From positions 1 to 37,942 of the forward strand of contig CAUJHL010000086.1 in NCBI GenBank assembly GCA_963204705.1: a stretch of DNA of 37,942 nt, given 5' to 3'. This DNA comes from Pseudomonadota bacterium (GTDB taxonomy: Bacteria > Pseudomonadota > Gammaproteobacteria > Pseudomonadales > Moraxellaceae). Positions 10,135 through 20,430 of this stretch are shown here, piece by piece. The translations under genes and the position numbers were made by a program. Within the stretch, counting starts at the first letter, position 1; each line of letters opens with the position of its first letter. The notes under the pieces are model-generated. The model had not been told where the DNA came from and did not search any database. It saw only the letters and a program-made list of their open reading frames with translations.

Positions 10135-10998
10135 CTACCGCGTGACCGTATGCAAATTCGAGAGTAAGGTCAGCAAATGCTCTCGCCCACGTGCTGACCA
10201 CACGTTGTATAGACAATCGCTACCCGCTACGCGCACATACGCCAGCCATTTCGGCCCAACACCGGCTTCCAGCCCAAAGTCTGCCTGACTGCCATCTGCC
10301 CAGCGCAGGGTTTCCGGCCAGCGATAGGTCACCGGGCCAGTCACCCCGGTACCCGCAATCCCGAACTCACTGCGATGCCCTTTGCGATCATAGGCTACCG
10401 CCCAGCCTCCGCCAAAATACGCAGAGCGGGGTTTCACACCCTTCATCAAATCACTGGACGCAGGCCAGCCAAGTAAGGGGCAGCGCTGACGATTTTCCGC
10501 TTTTTTCCAGACTTTGCCATAAATCGCCGGAAGCTGACGCTTATGCAAGGTTCTGGGCCATGAGTGGGGGGCCACTGGAGTCACATCTGATGTCGGGGCA
10601 GGCTGGGAAACCTGCCCACTTGAAACTACTACTGAAGGTTCCTGCTGCTCTGCAGCGGCCACGGATTCGACACTGGCTGTTTTCGGTGCAGGGCTGGCTG
10701 ATGCGGGTGCGGGATCCGCCTCCACAGAGGAGAGGAGCTGAGTGGACGTCGCCACAGTATGAAATTCCTGTGACCCCGATTGTGCTTGAGACTGTGACTG
10801 GGACTGGGGATGTAGCTGGGATTCGGGTTGATTCGCACGTTGACAACCGGACAGCAGTGCACTGATTGCCAGCAGACCAATCCCCAGCAATCGCACAGGC
10901 ACACGTAAATATGCAGATACAGGATCAGCCTGCCGATGAGCCGGATAGCCATCGATTAGGTTGTTCATTAAGCAATTTCTGTCATCGTGAGTGACCAT
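10135..10998 (-). CDS. Predicted lipoprotein of unknown function (start may be the internal ATG at 10968)
   Basis: Lipobox-like 'LLGIGLLAISALLSGC', Gln/Ser/Pro-rich linker, then a compact domain ('FGGGWAVAYDRKGHRSEFGIAGTGV...CLYNVWSARGREHLLTLLSNL'). Confidence 0.65.
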   Translation of the reverse strand: MVTHDDRNCLMNNLIDGYPAHRQADPVSAYLRVPVRLLGIGLLAISALLSGCQRANQPESQLHPQSQSQSQAQSGSQEFHTVATSTQLLSSVEADPAPASASPAPKTASVESVAAAEQQEPSVVVSSGQVSQPAPTSDVTPVAPHSWPRTLHKRQLPAIYGKVWKKAENRQRCPLLGWPASSDLMKGVKPRSAYFGGGWAVAYDRKGHRSEFGIAGTGVTGPVTYRWPETLRWADGSQADFGLEAGVGPKWLAYVRVAGSDCLYNVWSARGREHLLTLLSNLHTVTR

Positions 10999-11063
10999 GT
11001 TTTGCCCCGTTCATGGATTGACCAAAGGCGCATTTGCCACACGGCACCACACCCCGTTGCCAC

Positions 11064-11120
11064 CAAGCAATGCCCTGCAACGTCAACAAGCAATGCCTTA
11101 GAGCAACACCAGCAAGCAAT
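11064..11120. repeat. Three iterated CAAGCAAT(GCC) motifs in intergenic DNA
   Basis: caagcaatgcc at 11064-11074 and 11087-11097; caagcaat at 11113-11120. Confidence 0.6.
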
Positions 11121-11324
11121 TCTGCACTATCCAGCACTGCGCGTGAGACGGAGAAATACTGTAAACCGTTAGCGTCAACAGTTTAGACAATCCAGGCGTT
11201 GAGGGTGACGGGTTTTGGTTGTCCCTGATGACCATTTATGAGCAGTCTTTACAGCAGCCGTGTAAGGCGGACTGGTCGTGGCCCATTACGATTGGCACGC
11301 TACGGTGCTCGTGCTCCAGACAGC

Positions 11325-11355
11325 AAAAAGCCCGGGCAGGCGATGCACGGGCTTT
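11325..11355 (-). terminator. Intrinsic terminator downstream of the M23 peptidase gene
   Basis: Minus strand AAAGCCCG...CGGGCTTTTT. Confidence 0.75.
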
Positions 11356-11395
11356 AAGGGAAGCTACAGGAAAGCAGCAGTAGGCAGTAACGCGA

Positions 11396-12211
11396 TCAGT
11401 CGCGGCGCGGCGCCAACGCCAGATACATGGCTGGGTTTTCGCGCTTGCCATTTTTCAGGACTTCGTAATGCAGGTGAGGGCCGGTGCAACGGCCAGTACA
11501 GCCAACCGCTGCAATTTGTTCGTCCTTGTGTACGGTTTCGCCCACACTGACAAACAGACGGGATGAATGCCCGTAGCGAGTGATCAGGCCATTGCCATGA
11601 TCGATCTCGATAAAATTACCGTAGCCATTTTTCCAGCCGGAATACACCACCACGCCATCGCCGGTTGCATAAATCGGAGTGCCTGTGGGCACGGCCAGAT
11701 CCACGCCGGGATGAAACTCCCCACGGCCACTGAAATTACGATAACCAAAGGGTGAGGTTAGTTTGGCGTTAGCGACCGGTTCGATCGCCAGCAGATCACT
11801 GACATTCAGGCGGCTAGAGCCAGACGTTTTGCCGGACAACGAATCATTCATGCGATCGAGGCTGGCCTGACGGCGCTGGACCTGTTCGGACAACTGATCG
11901 ATGTCATTGGCCAGTGCATCCGAGGTCAGCTCACCCAGCGCAGGCTCGATGTTACCACCAATACCCTCATGATCATCATGGGTATCGGCAATATCCTCCA
12001 CCAGACCCGCGTCATGCAAACGGGTATTCAGAGCGGACTGTTCGGCGCTTAACTGGCTGATGGTTCTATCCAGGCTCACGACCGTCGCAACGGTTTGGCT
12101 AGAAGCATCAGACAATTGGGTGACAGTAGTTACACTGGGTAATGCAAATGTCGAGCTGGATAACAACGCTGCGACAGGAATAGCAATCAAACTGAGGCGA
12201 TGTGTTGGCAT
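11396..12211 (-). CDS. M23-family peptidoglycan endopeptidase, periplasmic
   Basis: Signal peptide, coiled-coil region, 'SPFGYRNFSGRGEFHPGVDLAVPTGTPIYATGDGVV...GHSSRLFV...GRCTGPHLHYEV' (LytM HxxxD and HxH). Confidence 0.93.
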   Translation of the reverse strand: MPTHRLSLIAIPVAALLSSSTFALPSVTTVTQLSDASSQTVATVVSLDRTISQLSAEQSALNTRLHDAGLVEDIADTHDDHEGIGGNIEPALGELTSDALANDIDQLSEQVQRRQASLDRMNDSLSGKTSGSSRLNVSDLLAIEPVANAKLTSPFGYRNFSGRGEFHPGVDLAVPTGTPIYATGDGVVVYSGWKNGYGNFIEIDHGNGLITRYGHSSRLFVSVGETVHKDEQIAAVGCTGRCTGPHLHYEVLKNGKRENPAMYLALAPRRD

Positions 12212-12324
12212 ACTGTTCTCACTGGCGAATTCGGTTGCTCATCTTTCTTTTACGTCCGCTGGGAGTTTCCCGCTTTTCCCCTGACTGATTTCGGTTCACA
12301 CTAGGAACCAGACGGGGGAACATC

Positions 12325-12768
12325 GTGACGATCAAGACACCTTTAAAGCCCGATGGCTCGGTGACAGACAAGAACAAACCGAAAGGTTTGCGATTGCTTC
12401 AGACGCACATCGAGCATCTAAAGCAGCTTACGGAGCTGGTGCGGCCCTACTTGCCGGCTGATCAAGACTGGCAAGTGGTTGGTTTGCAGCGTCAGACCCT
12501 GAGTCTTGCCACCACGCACCATACTGCTGCCAGTCAGCTCCGATATTTGCAGACCCTCTACCTCAAACAGCTTAAAACAGAACCCGTTTTTGCCCAGCTC
12601 ACCCGCTTACGGGTGGTGGTGGTTCAGCCTGTTTCTCGCGTTCAGATTCAGCATCGACCCCTGCCTCCTTTATCCAAAGCGGCACGGGAAACCCTGATAG
12701 AGTCTGCTTCCTTATTCAACGATGGGGAGCTTAGCGAAACTCTGCTACGCATGGCAAGTAAAAAATGA
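12325..12768 (+). CDS. DUF721 / DciA-like protein (GTG start)
   Basis: 147 aa; spacing and content of the DUF721 region; sits between lpxC and the M23 gene as in Pseudomonas; SD-like gggggaa upstream of GTG. Confidence 0.7.
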   Translation: MTIKTPLKPDGSVTDKNKPKGLRLLQTHIEHLKQLTELVRPYLPADQDWQVVGLQRQTLSLATTHHTAASQLRYLQTLYLKQLKTEPVFAQLTRLRVVVVQPVSRVQIQHRPLPPLSKAARETLIESASLFNDGELSETLLRMASKK

Positions 12769-12861
12769 TCAAATTTTCACCGCAACTTGACTGAACTACT
12801 ACATCACTTACAGACCGTAACATGGGTTTTTTGGCATCGTTTGTCAATTTAGCATACTAAT

Positions 12862-13782
12862 TTAAGGACTTAAGTCAGCGCTATCGGGTTCTATATAGAT
12901 AATCGGACAGTTATTTTCGTCATCAAATGTCACAATTTCATGACTGGAGGTATCGGCAAGTATCGCCCGCAATAAACGATTATTTAAGGCATGACCGGAT
13001 TTAACCCCGACAAACTTCCCTAAAATGGTATGCCCGATCAAATAGAGATCCCCAATCGCATCCAGCATTTTGTGCCGGACAAATTCATCGGCAAACCGTA
13101 AGCCTTCCGCATTGACGACCCCTTCATCATCAACAACGATGGCATTGTCGACACTGCCACCCAGTGCCAGATTATTCGCCCGCAAATAATCGATATCCCT
13201 CAGGAAACCAAAGGTTCTGGCCTGGCTTACTTCGTCAATAAATGAGGTCGTGGAAAAATCCACCGTGGCACTCTGATAATCCTGATGAAAAGCAGGATGA
13301 TCAAATTCAATTTTAAAATCAATACTGAAACCATCATGGGGATAAAATCCGGCCAGTTTATCGCCCTCGCGCACTTCAATTGGTTTCAGAATACGAATAA
13401 ATCGTTTGGGCGTGTTTTGCGCCGCAATCCCGCCTTGCTGGATCAGGTAAATAAAGGGCCCCGCGCTGCCATCCATAATGGGAATTTCTGCGGCAGAGAC
13501 ATCAATCAACACATTATCGATACCCATACCGGCCAGCGCACTCATCAGATGCTCGACGGTACCGATACGCACGCCATCCCTGACCAGATTCGACGACATC
13601 ATCGTTTCCTGAACCAGCAAAGCCTGAGCTGGAATGCTCACCGGCGGGTTCAGGTCAGTACGGCGAAAGACAATGCCATGATCCTCTGGGGCAGGATGCA
13701 GCGTCAGAAACACCCGCTGGCCACTATGCAGGCCAATTCCAGAAGCACGTATGGGGCGAAGGAGAGTACGCTGGGTCAGCAT
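12862..13782 (-). CDS. lpxC: UDP-3-O-acyl-N-acetylglucosamine deacetylase
   Basis: '[21 protein letters not shown]', '[17 protein letters not shown]', '[18 protein letters not shown]', 'KSGHALNN'. Confidence 0.98.
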   Translation of the reverse strand: MLTQRTLLRPIRASGIGLHSGQRVFLTLHPAPEDHGIVFRRTDLNPPVSIPAQALLVQETMMSSNLVRDGVRIGTVEHLMSALAGMGIDNVLIDVSAAEIPIMDGSAGPFIYLIQQGGIAAQNTPKRFIRILKPIEVREGDKLAGFYPHDGFSIDFKIEFDHPAFHQDYQSATVDFSTTSFIDEVSQARTFGFLRDIDYLRANNLALGGSVDNAIVVDDEGVVNAEGLRFADEFVRHKMLDAIGDLYLIGHTILGKFVGVKSGHALNNRLLRAILADTSSHEIVTFDDENNCPIIYIEPDSADLSP

Positions 13783-14029
13783 TCGGACAGGTCACATCGT
13801 GTTGGAAAGTTGCATCCTAGCATTGTGCGCACCAGCGCTCCACTAGGCTCAGTTGACGTTTCAGCCATGCATTTGTGTTATCGGCTAAAACACTGGCGGT
13901 AAACACTGACGACAGTCGCGCTCGTCGTTGCTCGAAATCCGGGGATTCCAGCAGTACTTAAGACTGACAGTGCGACCGAAAAAAACGCTGATATCCATGG
14001 GATAGCAGCGTCAGGTGAAGTACAAGCTT

Positions 14030-14053
14030 AAAAGGCAGGCCAGGAAGCCCGCC
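14030..14053 (-). terminator. Candidate intrinsic terminator between ftsZ and lpxC
   Basis: Minus strand GGCGGGC-TTCCTG-GCCTGCC-TTTT (one G-U pair), immediately after the ftsZ stop. Confidence 0.55.
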
Positions 14054-14057
14054 CGAG

Positions 14058-15293
14058 TTAGCGTTGCTGGCGATTAATAAAGTCTTTGATGGACCGTCCG
14101 GCTCCAGTTTTTTCGGCGGCTGGTTGTGGCGCTGTGGGCTGAGATGCCGCAACGGGAACCTGCTGGCGGCGAGCCAGTGCAGGCGCATCTTCATCATCCA
14201 CCAGTGTCGGTGTTGCACGTGGAGCACTGGCCTGCAACAGTCCCACCTGTGCCGAAGCAGGCGCTGGCTGACTGTGCAGGGGCCGGCGTGGCGCTGAGTG
14301 TGCCGGCGCAGACGTATCGCGGGTCAGGCCGGTGGCAATGACGGTGACGCGAATTTCATCGCGGGCATTCGGATCAAACACGGTGCCATAAAATACTTCC
14401 CCGTTGTCCATATCCGCAATTTCTTCAACCACCTGGGAAATGATCTTGACTTCGCTGGGTTTGATTTCATTCGACGCGGTGATGTTGATCAGGATGCCTT
14501 TGGCATTACGCATGACCACATTATCCAGTAACGGACTGCGAATCGCCATTTCTGCCGCATGCTGGGCGCGATTGTCGCCACGCGCGGAGCCTATACCCAT
14601 CATGGCATAGCCACGGGTACTCATTGCGGTTTTCAGGTCGGCGAAATCGAGGTTAATACGGCCATGATTGACGATCAGGTCAAAAATACTGCGAACCGCA
14701 TTGAGCAAAACATCATCGGCCTTGCGCAGCGCATCTTCCATGGAAATGTCGCCATAGACCGTCAGCAGTTTTTCATTAGGGATAATGATGAGCGAATCCA
14801 CATGCTCGGCCAGATTTTCGATGCCCTGTTCGGCTGCCTTTGCACGTTTGCGGCCTTCATAACTAAACGGTGTCGTCACAACGCCGACCGTGAGAATACC
14901 CATTTCCTTGGCGAGGGACGCAATAATCGGCGCGGCACCAGTGCCCGTACCACCGCCCATGCCAGCGGTGACAAACACCATATCCGAACCCTGCAGGGCT
15001 TCGCGGATTTCGGCTTCGGCTTCTTCGGCAGACTGGCGGCCCACCTCGGGATTGGCACCCGCGCCCAGTCCGCGTGTACTGCTCGCACCCAATTGAATAC
15101 GCAGGGGCGCAGACATTTTATCCAGCGCCTGACGGTCTGTGTTGGCGCAGACAAATTTCACGCCGCTGATATCGGAGCGCACCATGTGATCGACGGCATT
15201 ACCACCACCACCCCCGACACCAAACACGGTGAAGCAGGCTTTGCCGTTGTTGTCTGGCAGATCGGTTTCTTCAGCAAATTTGAATGAGGCCAT
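14058..15293 (-). CDS. ftsZ: Cell division protein FtsZ
   Basis: 'FGVGGGGGNAVDHMV', tubulin signature 'GGGTGTGAAP', disordered linker, C-terminus 'RSIKDFINRQQR'. Start taken as MASFKF (ORF extends to 15314). Confidence 0.98.
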   Translation of the reverse strand: MASFKFAEETDLPDNNGKACFTVFGVGGGGGNAVDHMVRSDISGVKFVCANTDRQALDKMSAPLRIQLGASSTRGLGAGANPEVGRQSAEEAEAEIREALQGSDMVFVTAGMGGGTGTGAAPIIASLAKEMGILTVGVVTTPFSYEGRKRAKAAEQGIENLAEHVDSLIIIPNEKLLTVYGDISMEDALRKADDVLLNAVRSIFDLIVNHGRINLDFADLKTAMSTRGYAMMGIGSARGDNRAQHAAEMAIRSPLLDNVVMRNAKGILINITASNEIKPSEVKIISQVVEEIADMDNGEVFYGTVFDPNARDEIRVTVIATGLTRDTSAPAHSAPRRPLHSQPAPASAQVGLLQASAPRATPTLVDDEDAPALARRQQVPVAASQPTAPQPAAEKTGAGRSIKDFINRQQR

Positions 15294-15532
15294 CCCTCGT
15301 GTCTCCATGGTCACCGGAAGCTGGAGCAGTTCCAGCGAATTACAATCGGGCGGATGCCGGAAAACGCCATGCGTTCCAGTTCACCTAACCCTAAAAAATG
15401 CGCAAGAATGGGTCAGTCATGTCACCCTGTCAAGCGGCTTGCGGCCTTGACTATGGGCTTTGGAATACTCTGAAACAAACTTGTGTAAAACTGTCATCTG
15501 GTACTCACTAATGGCCCGATCCAACACTCGTC

Positions 15533-16798
15533 TCAGACCAGATTTTTCAGTTTATTGATTAGCCAGCGCCAGGGGCTCAGTACGACATCCAGCACTTCTT
15601 TGCCCCCTTCTTCGGCGGTGGCGGAGTCGTTAAAGCGCTGCAGTTCGCTCTGGCTGTACAACAGCAATCCACTGGCGGTCGCGTACATCGGACGGCGTAA
15701 CTGCGCCCGGCGTTCTTCCGCACAATCGACGCCCGTGGGGTGGTTACCCAGATGCACCTGTACCCCAAAAATCCGGCGGGCCATCGCAACGATTCCTTCG
15801 ATTTGCGCGGCCTCACCCGATAACACAATCCCATGCTGCAGCACATTCAGGGCGCCAGAATCCGCCAGCAACTGCCGCACTTGTTCCAGAATTTCTTCAT
15901 AGCGAGCAATAATAATATCCGCCAGCTCCATGCGGCTGACCATCATGCCTGGCGCCGTACCAATGCCCGGGATCTGGATCATCTGATCGGCCTTGATGCT
16001 CGTGCGATCCACGCAGCCATGCCGCAATTTCAGGCTTTCGGCTTGCTCCATCGAGGTCTGCAGTATTGACGCAATATCCCGGGTCACACTTTCTCCGCCG
16101 CGCTGGATGGTATGGCTCAGAATCAGCCGATCCTCCAGATACACGGCAATGTTGGTCGTACCAGCGCCAATATCAATCAGACAGACGCCGAACTCGCGTT
16201 CATTTTTGAGCAGCGCGGCTTCCGAGGTGGCGAGGCTGGAAACCACCATGCGCTCGACGCCAATACCGGCACCCTTGAGGGCTTTATCCAGATTTTGCAT
16301 GGCCATGATCGGCACCATCATCAGGTGATAGTGACCGACGATCTGCCCGGCGGACATATTGATGGGGTAATCCACCCAGTCTGCCTGCTGGTCGATTTCC
16401 ACTCCCAGCGGTACCGCATTGATCAAATAATGTTCTGGGCGCAAGTGGGCACTTTTGGCCATTTCCAGCGTACGGACGATTTCCGTTGTCCCGATCGTGC
16501 CATTCATGACCGGTGTGCGGCCCGAGGCATTATTGCTGAGAAGCTCTGGGCTTGGGATCGCTACCCAGGCGGTATGAACCCGGCAATCCGCCATGTCTTC
16601 TGCGGCAGCGACAGCGGTCTTGATGGCCGAAATCACTTTTTCAAGGTTCTTGACCACCCCTTTACTCATACCCTTGTTCGGGGCATAGGCCATTCCCACA
16701 ACTTCGATGCGGTCAGCGGCGAGCACCCGGCCAATCAGGACGGAAATCTTATTCGTGCCGATGTCGATGGCAACAATCGATTCCGGTGCATCACTCAT
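15533..16798 (-). CDS. ftsA: Cell division protein FtsA
   Basis: 'VAIDIGTNKISVLIGRV', actin-fold motif 'CLIDIGAGTTNIAVY', C-terminal amphipathic 'SPWRWLINKLKNLV'. Confidence 0.97.
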   Translation of the reverse strand: MSDAPESIVAIDIGTNKISVLIGRVLAADRIEVVGMAYAPNKGMSKGVVKNLEKVISAIKTAVAAAEDMADCRVHTAWVAIPSPELLSNNASGRTPVMNGTIGTTEIVRTLEMAKSAHLRPEHYLINAVPLGVEIDQQADWVDYPINMSAGQIVGHYHLMMVPIMAMQNLDKALKGAGIGVERMVVSSLATSEAALLKNEREFGVCLIDIGAGTTNIAVYLEDRLILSHTIQRGGESVTRDIASILQTSMEQAESLKLRHGCVDRTSIKADQMIQIPGIGTAPGMMVSRMELADIIIARYEEILEQVRQLLADSGALNVLQHGIVLSGEAAQIEGIVAMARRIFGVQVHLGNHPTGVDCAEERRAQLRRPMYATASGLLLYSQSELQRFNDSATAEEGGKEVLDVVLSPWRWLINKLKNLV

Positions 16799-16836
16799 GA
16801 TGGGTTACCCAACTCATTACACTCTCAGGGTTAGAT

Positions 16837-17757
16837 TTACAGTGCCTTGGGGGCAACAGGGGAAATAGGCGCCGGCGAAGAAACTGATGACAAAGCCGGT
16901 GACGAAGCCGAGGAAACAGGAGCTGGCGTTACAGCCACCACAGGGTCAGGGCTAATGACCAAATGGCCGTCAGCTACCTGTGGCTGCTTGCCGGGCTGCC
17001 ACTGAACCGACATGCCATTTCGATACCGCAGGTCAACTGCAGCCATTCGTGGCCAGACCGCGTGCAGTTCATGCAACCCCAGCTGACTCAGCCGCAACAG
17101 CTTGGCATTGGTTTGTTCCTGATCGACAATGACACGCAGTCCTGTGTTAAACCGCATAAACCAGGTCATGCGATCGGTCAGGTACAGCTCTTGCAGGCGC
17201 ATATCCATGGGGGCAAACCACTGGTTAATCTGACGATATTGCTCCATCAGCGCAACCGACTGACTCACCGGCCCATGCAACAGCGGCAGCTCGCGACGTT
17301 CCTGATAGCGGGCCTCCACAAAAATATGGCCATCATCGCTCAGCATCCGGCCACTGCCCCAGCGGGCAATGGCATGACGTGGCATGACCCGCACCAAAAT
17401 GCCATTTGGCCAGTGACGGGTAACCACGACCCGATCCACCCACGGCACCGACAGCGCACCGTCGCGAATCACCCCTAGATCGGCACTAAAATAGCCTTTC
17501 TGAACCAGCGGCTGCAATTTCGTCTGTAACACGGTGCGCTCAAGCGGGCTGAGCTCCCCGGCTAGCCGTATCGTGGCCACCGGAGCATACCGCAAGGTAT
17601 GCAACAACGCCCAGCCGCCGGCGCCGCACAGTAGCAAGGCAAGCCCAATCAGACCCCAACTCCCGTAATACGAGAGCTTTTCTGCCATCGTAGGAGCAGG
17701 CACTGACTGGGCTGCCGATGCGCGGCGCTGTCGAAGTGAGGCAGGAAGCTGGGCCAT
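16837..17757 (-). CDS. ftsQ: Cell division protein FtsQ
   Basis: Single N-terminal TM, POTRA/FtsQ region ('VDRVVVTRHWPNGILVRVMPRHAIARWG'), position between ddl and ftsA. Start taken as MAQLPASL (ORF extends to 17820). Confidence 0.92.
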   Translation of the reverse strand: MAQLPASLRQRRASAAQSVPAPTMAEKLSYYGSWGLIGLALLLCGAGGWALLHTLRYAPVATIRLAGELSPLERTVLQTKLQPLVQKGYFSADLGVIRDGALSVPWVDRVVVTRHWPNGILVRVMPRHAIARWGSGRMLSDDGHIFVEARYQERRELPLLHGPVSQSVALMEQYRQINQWFAPMDMRLQELYLTDRMTWFMRFNTGLRVIVDQEQTNAKLLRLSQLGLHELHAVWPRMAAVDLRYRNGMSVQWQPGKQPQVADGHLVISPDPVVAVTPAPVSSASSPALSSVSSPAPISPVAPKAL

Positions 17758-17770
17758 GTCTGTCAGTGAC

Positions 17771-18697
17771 TCAACGTGGGGACGACAGTGTCTGCGCCAG
17801 TATCTGCAGGCACAAATCATTGAAGTTAAGACCCGTGGCTGCCGCAGCCATCGGCACTAGCGAATGATCGGTCATTCCCGGCACGGTATTGATTTCCAGC
17901 AGCCAGAAATTGCCTTCGGTATCCTGCATCGCATCAATGCGGCCCCAGCCCTTGGCCCCCACCCGCTCAAAGGCGGTCAGTGCCAGTTGCTGCAGCTCGG
18001 ATTCTTCCGCAGGACTGAGCCCGCAGGGAATGCCATAGGTGGTGTCATTGCGCTGATATTTGGCTTCAAAATCGTAAAATGCCGCGTCTTTGGGGGGCTC
18101 CAGTCGAATCACCGGCAGGGCCTTGCCCTCCAGAATCACGCAAGTAAATTCGCGGCCGGTAATCCAGCTTTCCGCCATGACGACACCATCGTGTTCGGTC
18201 GCGCGCTGAAACGCAGCGGGTAAGTCATCCGCCTCTAGCACTTTGCTCATGCCGATACTGGAGCCTTCATGTACCGGCTTGACCATCAGCGGCAAACCGA
18301 GCCGCTCGACGACTTTGGGAAAATCGGTAGTCGGCTCTAACAGCTCAAATGGCGCAGTGGGCAAGCCACAGCCCTGCCACAATTGTTTGGTACGAACTTT
18401 ATCCATGCCTAGTGCAGAGGCCAGCACGCCACTACCGGTATAGGGAATCTTCATCCACTCCAGCACACCCTGAATCTGGCCATCCTCACCACCCCTGCCA
18501 TGCAGCACGATAAAGACCCTGTCAAACTGGGCCAGTTCTGCCAGAGGTTTTTCTGCCGGATCAAAGGCATGGGCATTCACGCCAGCCGTCTGCAATGCCG
18601 ACAGCACGGCTTGACCACTGTTCAGGGAAACCACACGCTCCGCAGACGTCCCGCCAAACAGCACACCCACTTTGCCAAATTCAGTTACTGCCACCAC
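17771..18697 (-). CDS. ddl: D-alanine--D-alanine ligase
   Basis: '[22 protein letters not shown]', '[15 protein letters not shown]', '[20 protein letters not shown]'. Likely GTG start near 18697 preceded by GGAGAG; ORF extends to an upstream ATG at 18745. Confidence 0.95.
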   Translation of the reverse strand: MVAVTEFGKVGVLFGGTSAERVVSLNSGQAVLSALQTAGVNAHAFDPAEKPLAELAQFDRVFIVLHGRGGEDGQIQGVLEWMKIPYTGSGVLASALGMDKVRTKQLWQGCGLPTAPFELLEPTTDFPKVVERLGLPLMVKPVHEGSSIGMSKVLEADDLPAAFQRATEHDGVVMAESWITGREFTCVILEGKALPVIRLEPPKDAAFYDFEAKYQRNDTTYGIPCGLSPAEESELQQLALTAFERVGAKGWGRIDAMQDTEGNFWLLEINTVPGMTDHSLVPMAAAATGLNFNDLCLQILAQTLSSPR

Positions 18698-18790
18698 GAT
18701 GTTCGACTCTCCGATTATTCCCAGAATTTCCAGTATGCACTGCATAGCGACTGCTGATGGATAACAACCTGCTGATACCTTGTCGTTCCT

Positions 18791-20242
18791 CTAGGCGGAC
18801 GCAGGCTCTGCCAGATACAGGCGCTGTTTGGCCAGCTCCAGCGATACTGCCCCGACATTTCCCGCACCCTGGGTGAGTAGTAAATCACCGGATTGCAGCA
18901 CCGCTTGCAGGGTCTGGGCAAACTGGGGATCTTGTGGATCAACCACGATCGGCTCCACTTGCCCCCGCAAGCGCAAGCTGCGCGCCAGACTCCGGCTATC
19001 CGCGCCAACGATTGGCTTTTCTCCGGCGGGGTAAACGTCCATGAGCAACAGGACATCCACTTGCGACAGCACATCCACAAAGTCATCAAAACAATCCCGG
19101 GTACGGCTAAAGCGATGCGGTTGAAACAGCATGACCAGCCGGTGTTCGGGATGGCTCTGGCGTGCCGCACGGATGGTCGCCTGTACTTCGACAGGGTGAT
19201 GTCCGTAGTCGTCCACCAGGGTAATGCTCCCCTCCCCTGCCGGAAATATGCCCTGCACCTGAAAGCGCCGGCCAACGCCACCGAACTGTTCCAGCGCACG
19301 ACTGATCGCCGCATCACTGACACCTTCGTCCGTGGCCACACCGATGGCCGCCAGTGAATTCAGAATGTTGTGCTGGCCGGGTTGGTTCAGCGTCACGCGC
19401 AATGGTTCACGTCCTTTGCGCAGTACGGTAAAGCGCGACTGCATCCCGGACTGCTCGACGTCAATCGCACGAATGTCATTATGGTCTTCAAAACCATAGG
19501 TCAGATAAGGCCGGCCTACTCGTGGCAACAACTCGCGAATCACCGGATCATCACCGCAGAGCACTGCCAATCCGTAAAAAGGCAGCAAATGCAAAAACCG
19601 AATAAAGGTATCTTTCAGAACATCAAAACTGCCGCCATAGGTGTCCATATGATCGGCGTCGATATTGGTGACAATGGCTGCCATGGGTTGCAAGTGCATG
19701 AACGAGGCGTCGCTTTCATCGGCCTCCGCCACCAGATAACGGCTGGCGCCCAATTTGGCATTGGTGCCTGCACTGTTGAGCAAACCACCAATGACAAAGG
19801 TCGGATCCAGTCCTTCTTCCGCCAGCATGCAGGTCAGCAAACTGGTGGTAGTGGTTTTACCGTGTGTGCCCGCGACCGCAATGCCATGCCGATAGCGCAT
19901 CAGCTCACCCAGCATTTCCGCACGCCGCACCACCGGCAAATGACGGTCATTGGCCGCCTGAATTTCCGGATTGCTGGCATCAATCGCGGTCGATACCACC
20001 AGCACATCGGCGTGTTCGATATTGCTGGCCTGATGACCGATAAACACCTGCACACCCATCTGGGTCAGTCGCTCGGTGGTCGAGCTGGCCTTCATGTCAG
20101 ACCCTGACACCTCATAGCCCTGATTTTTCAGAACTTCGGCAATGCCGCACATTCCCGCACCACCTATCCCAATAAAATGAATCCGGCGAATCCGGCGCAT
20201 TTCGGGGATTTCAATCAGTCGGGTTACCGAGGTTCCACTCAT
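18791..20242 (-). CDS. murC: UDP-N-acetylmuramate--L-alanine ligase
   Basis: '[29 protein letters not shown]', '[14 protein letters not shown]', '[14 protein letters not shown]'. Confidence 0.98.
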   Translation of the reverse strand: MSGTSVTRLIEIPEMRRIRRIHFIGIGGAGMCGIAEVLKNQGYEVSGSDMKASSTTERLTQMGVQVFIGHQASNIEHADVLVVSTAIDASNPEIQAANDRHLPVVRRAEMLGELMRYRHGIAVAGTHGKTTTTSLLTCMLAEEGLDPTFVIGGLLNSAGTNAKLGASRYLVAEADESDASFMHLQPMAAIVTNIDADHMDTYGGSFDVLKDTFIRFLHLLPFYGLAVLCGDDPVIRELLPRVGRPYLTYGFEDHNDIRAIDVEQSGMQSRFTVLRKGREPLRVTLNQPGQHNILNSLAAIGVATDEGVSDAAISRALEQFGGVGRRFQVQGIFPAGEGSITLVDDYGHHPVEVQATIRAARQSHPEHRLVMLFQPHRFSRTRDCFDDFVDVLSQVDVLLLMDVYPAGEKPIVGADSRSLARSLRLRGQVEPIVVDPQDPQFAQTLQAVLQSGDLLLTQGAGNVGAVSLELAKQRLYLAEPASA

Positions 20243-20430
20243 AGTGTCCGCTTCCAGTATTCATCACAGGTATCAGTAACGTTCAACCGCCGCAGGATTT
20301 GCGCACGCATCTCCATCGCATTGTGCCTAGCTTTTTAAAAATTAGTCATGAAAACAATGCATTGCAAAATTATTCCTAAACGTTGCGTCTCTGATGCGGT
20401 TTTTCAGCGTCGCAATCGGGTTTAGCAAAC

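Noticed and set aside
14559-20107. Plus-strand ORFs of about 240 aa antisense to ftsZ, ftsA and murC
   Set aside because: Shadow ORFs of genuine cell-division genes; no domain signal and no plausible RBS/operon context.
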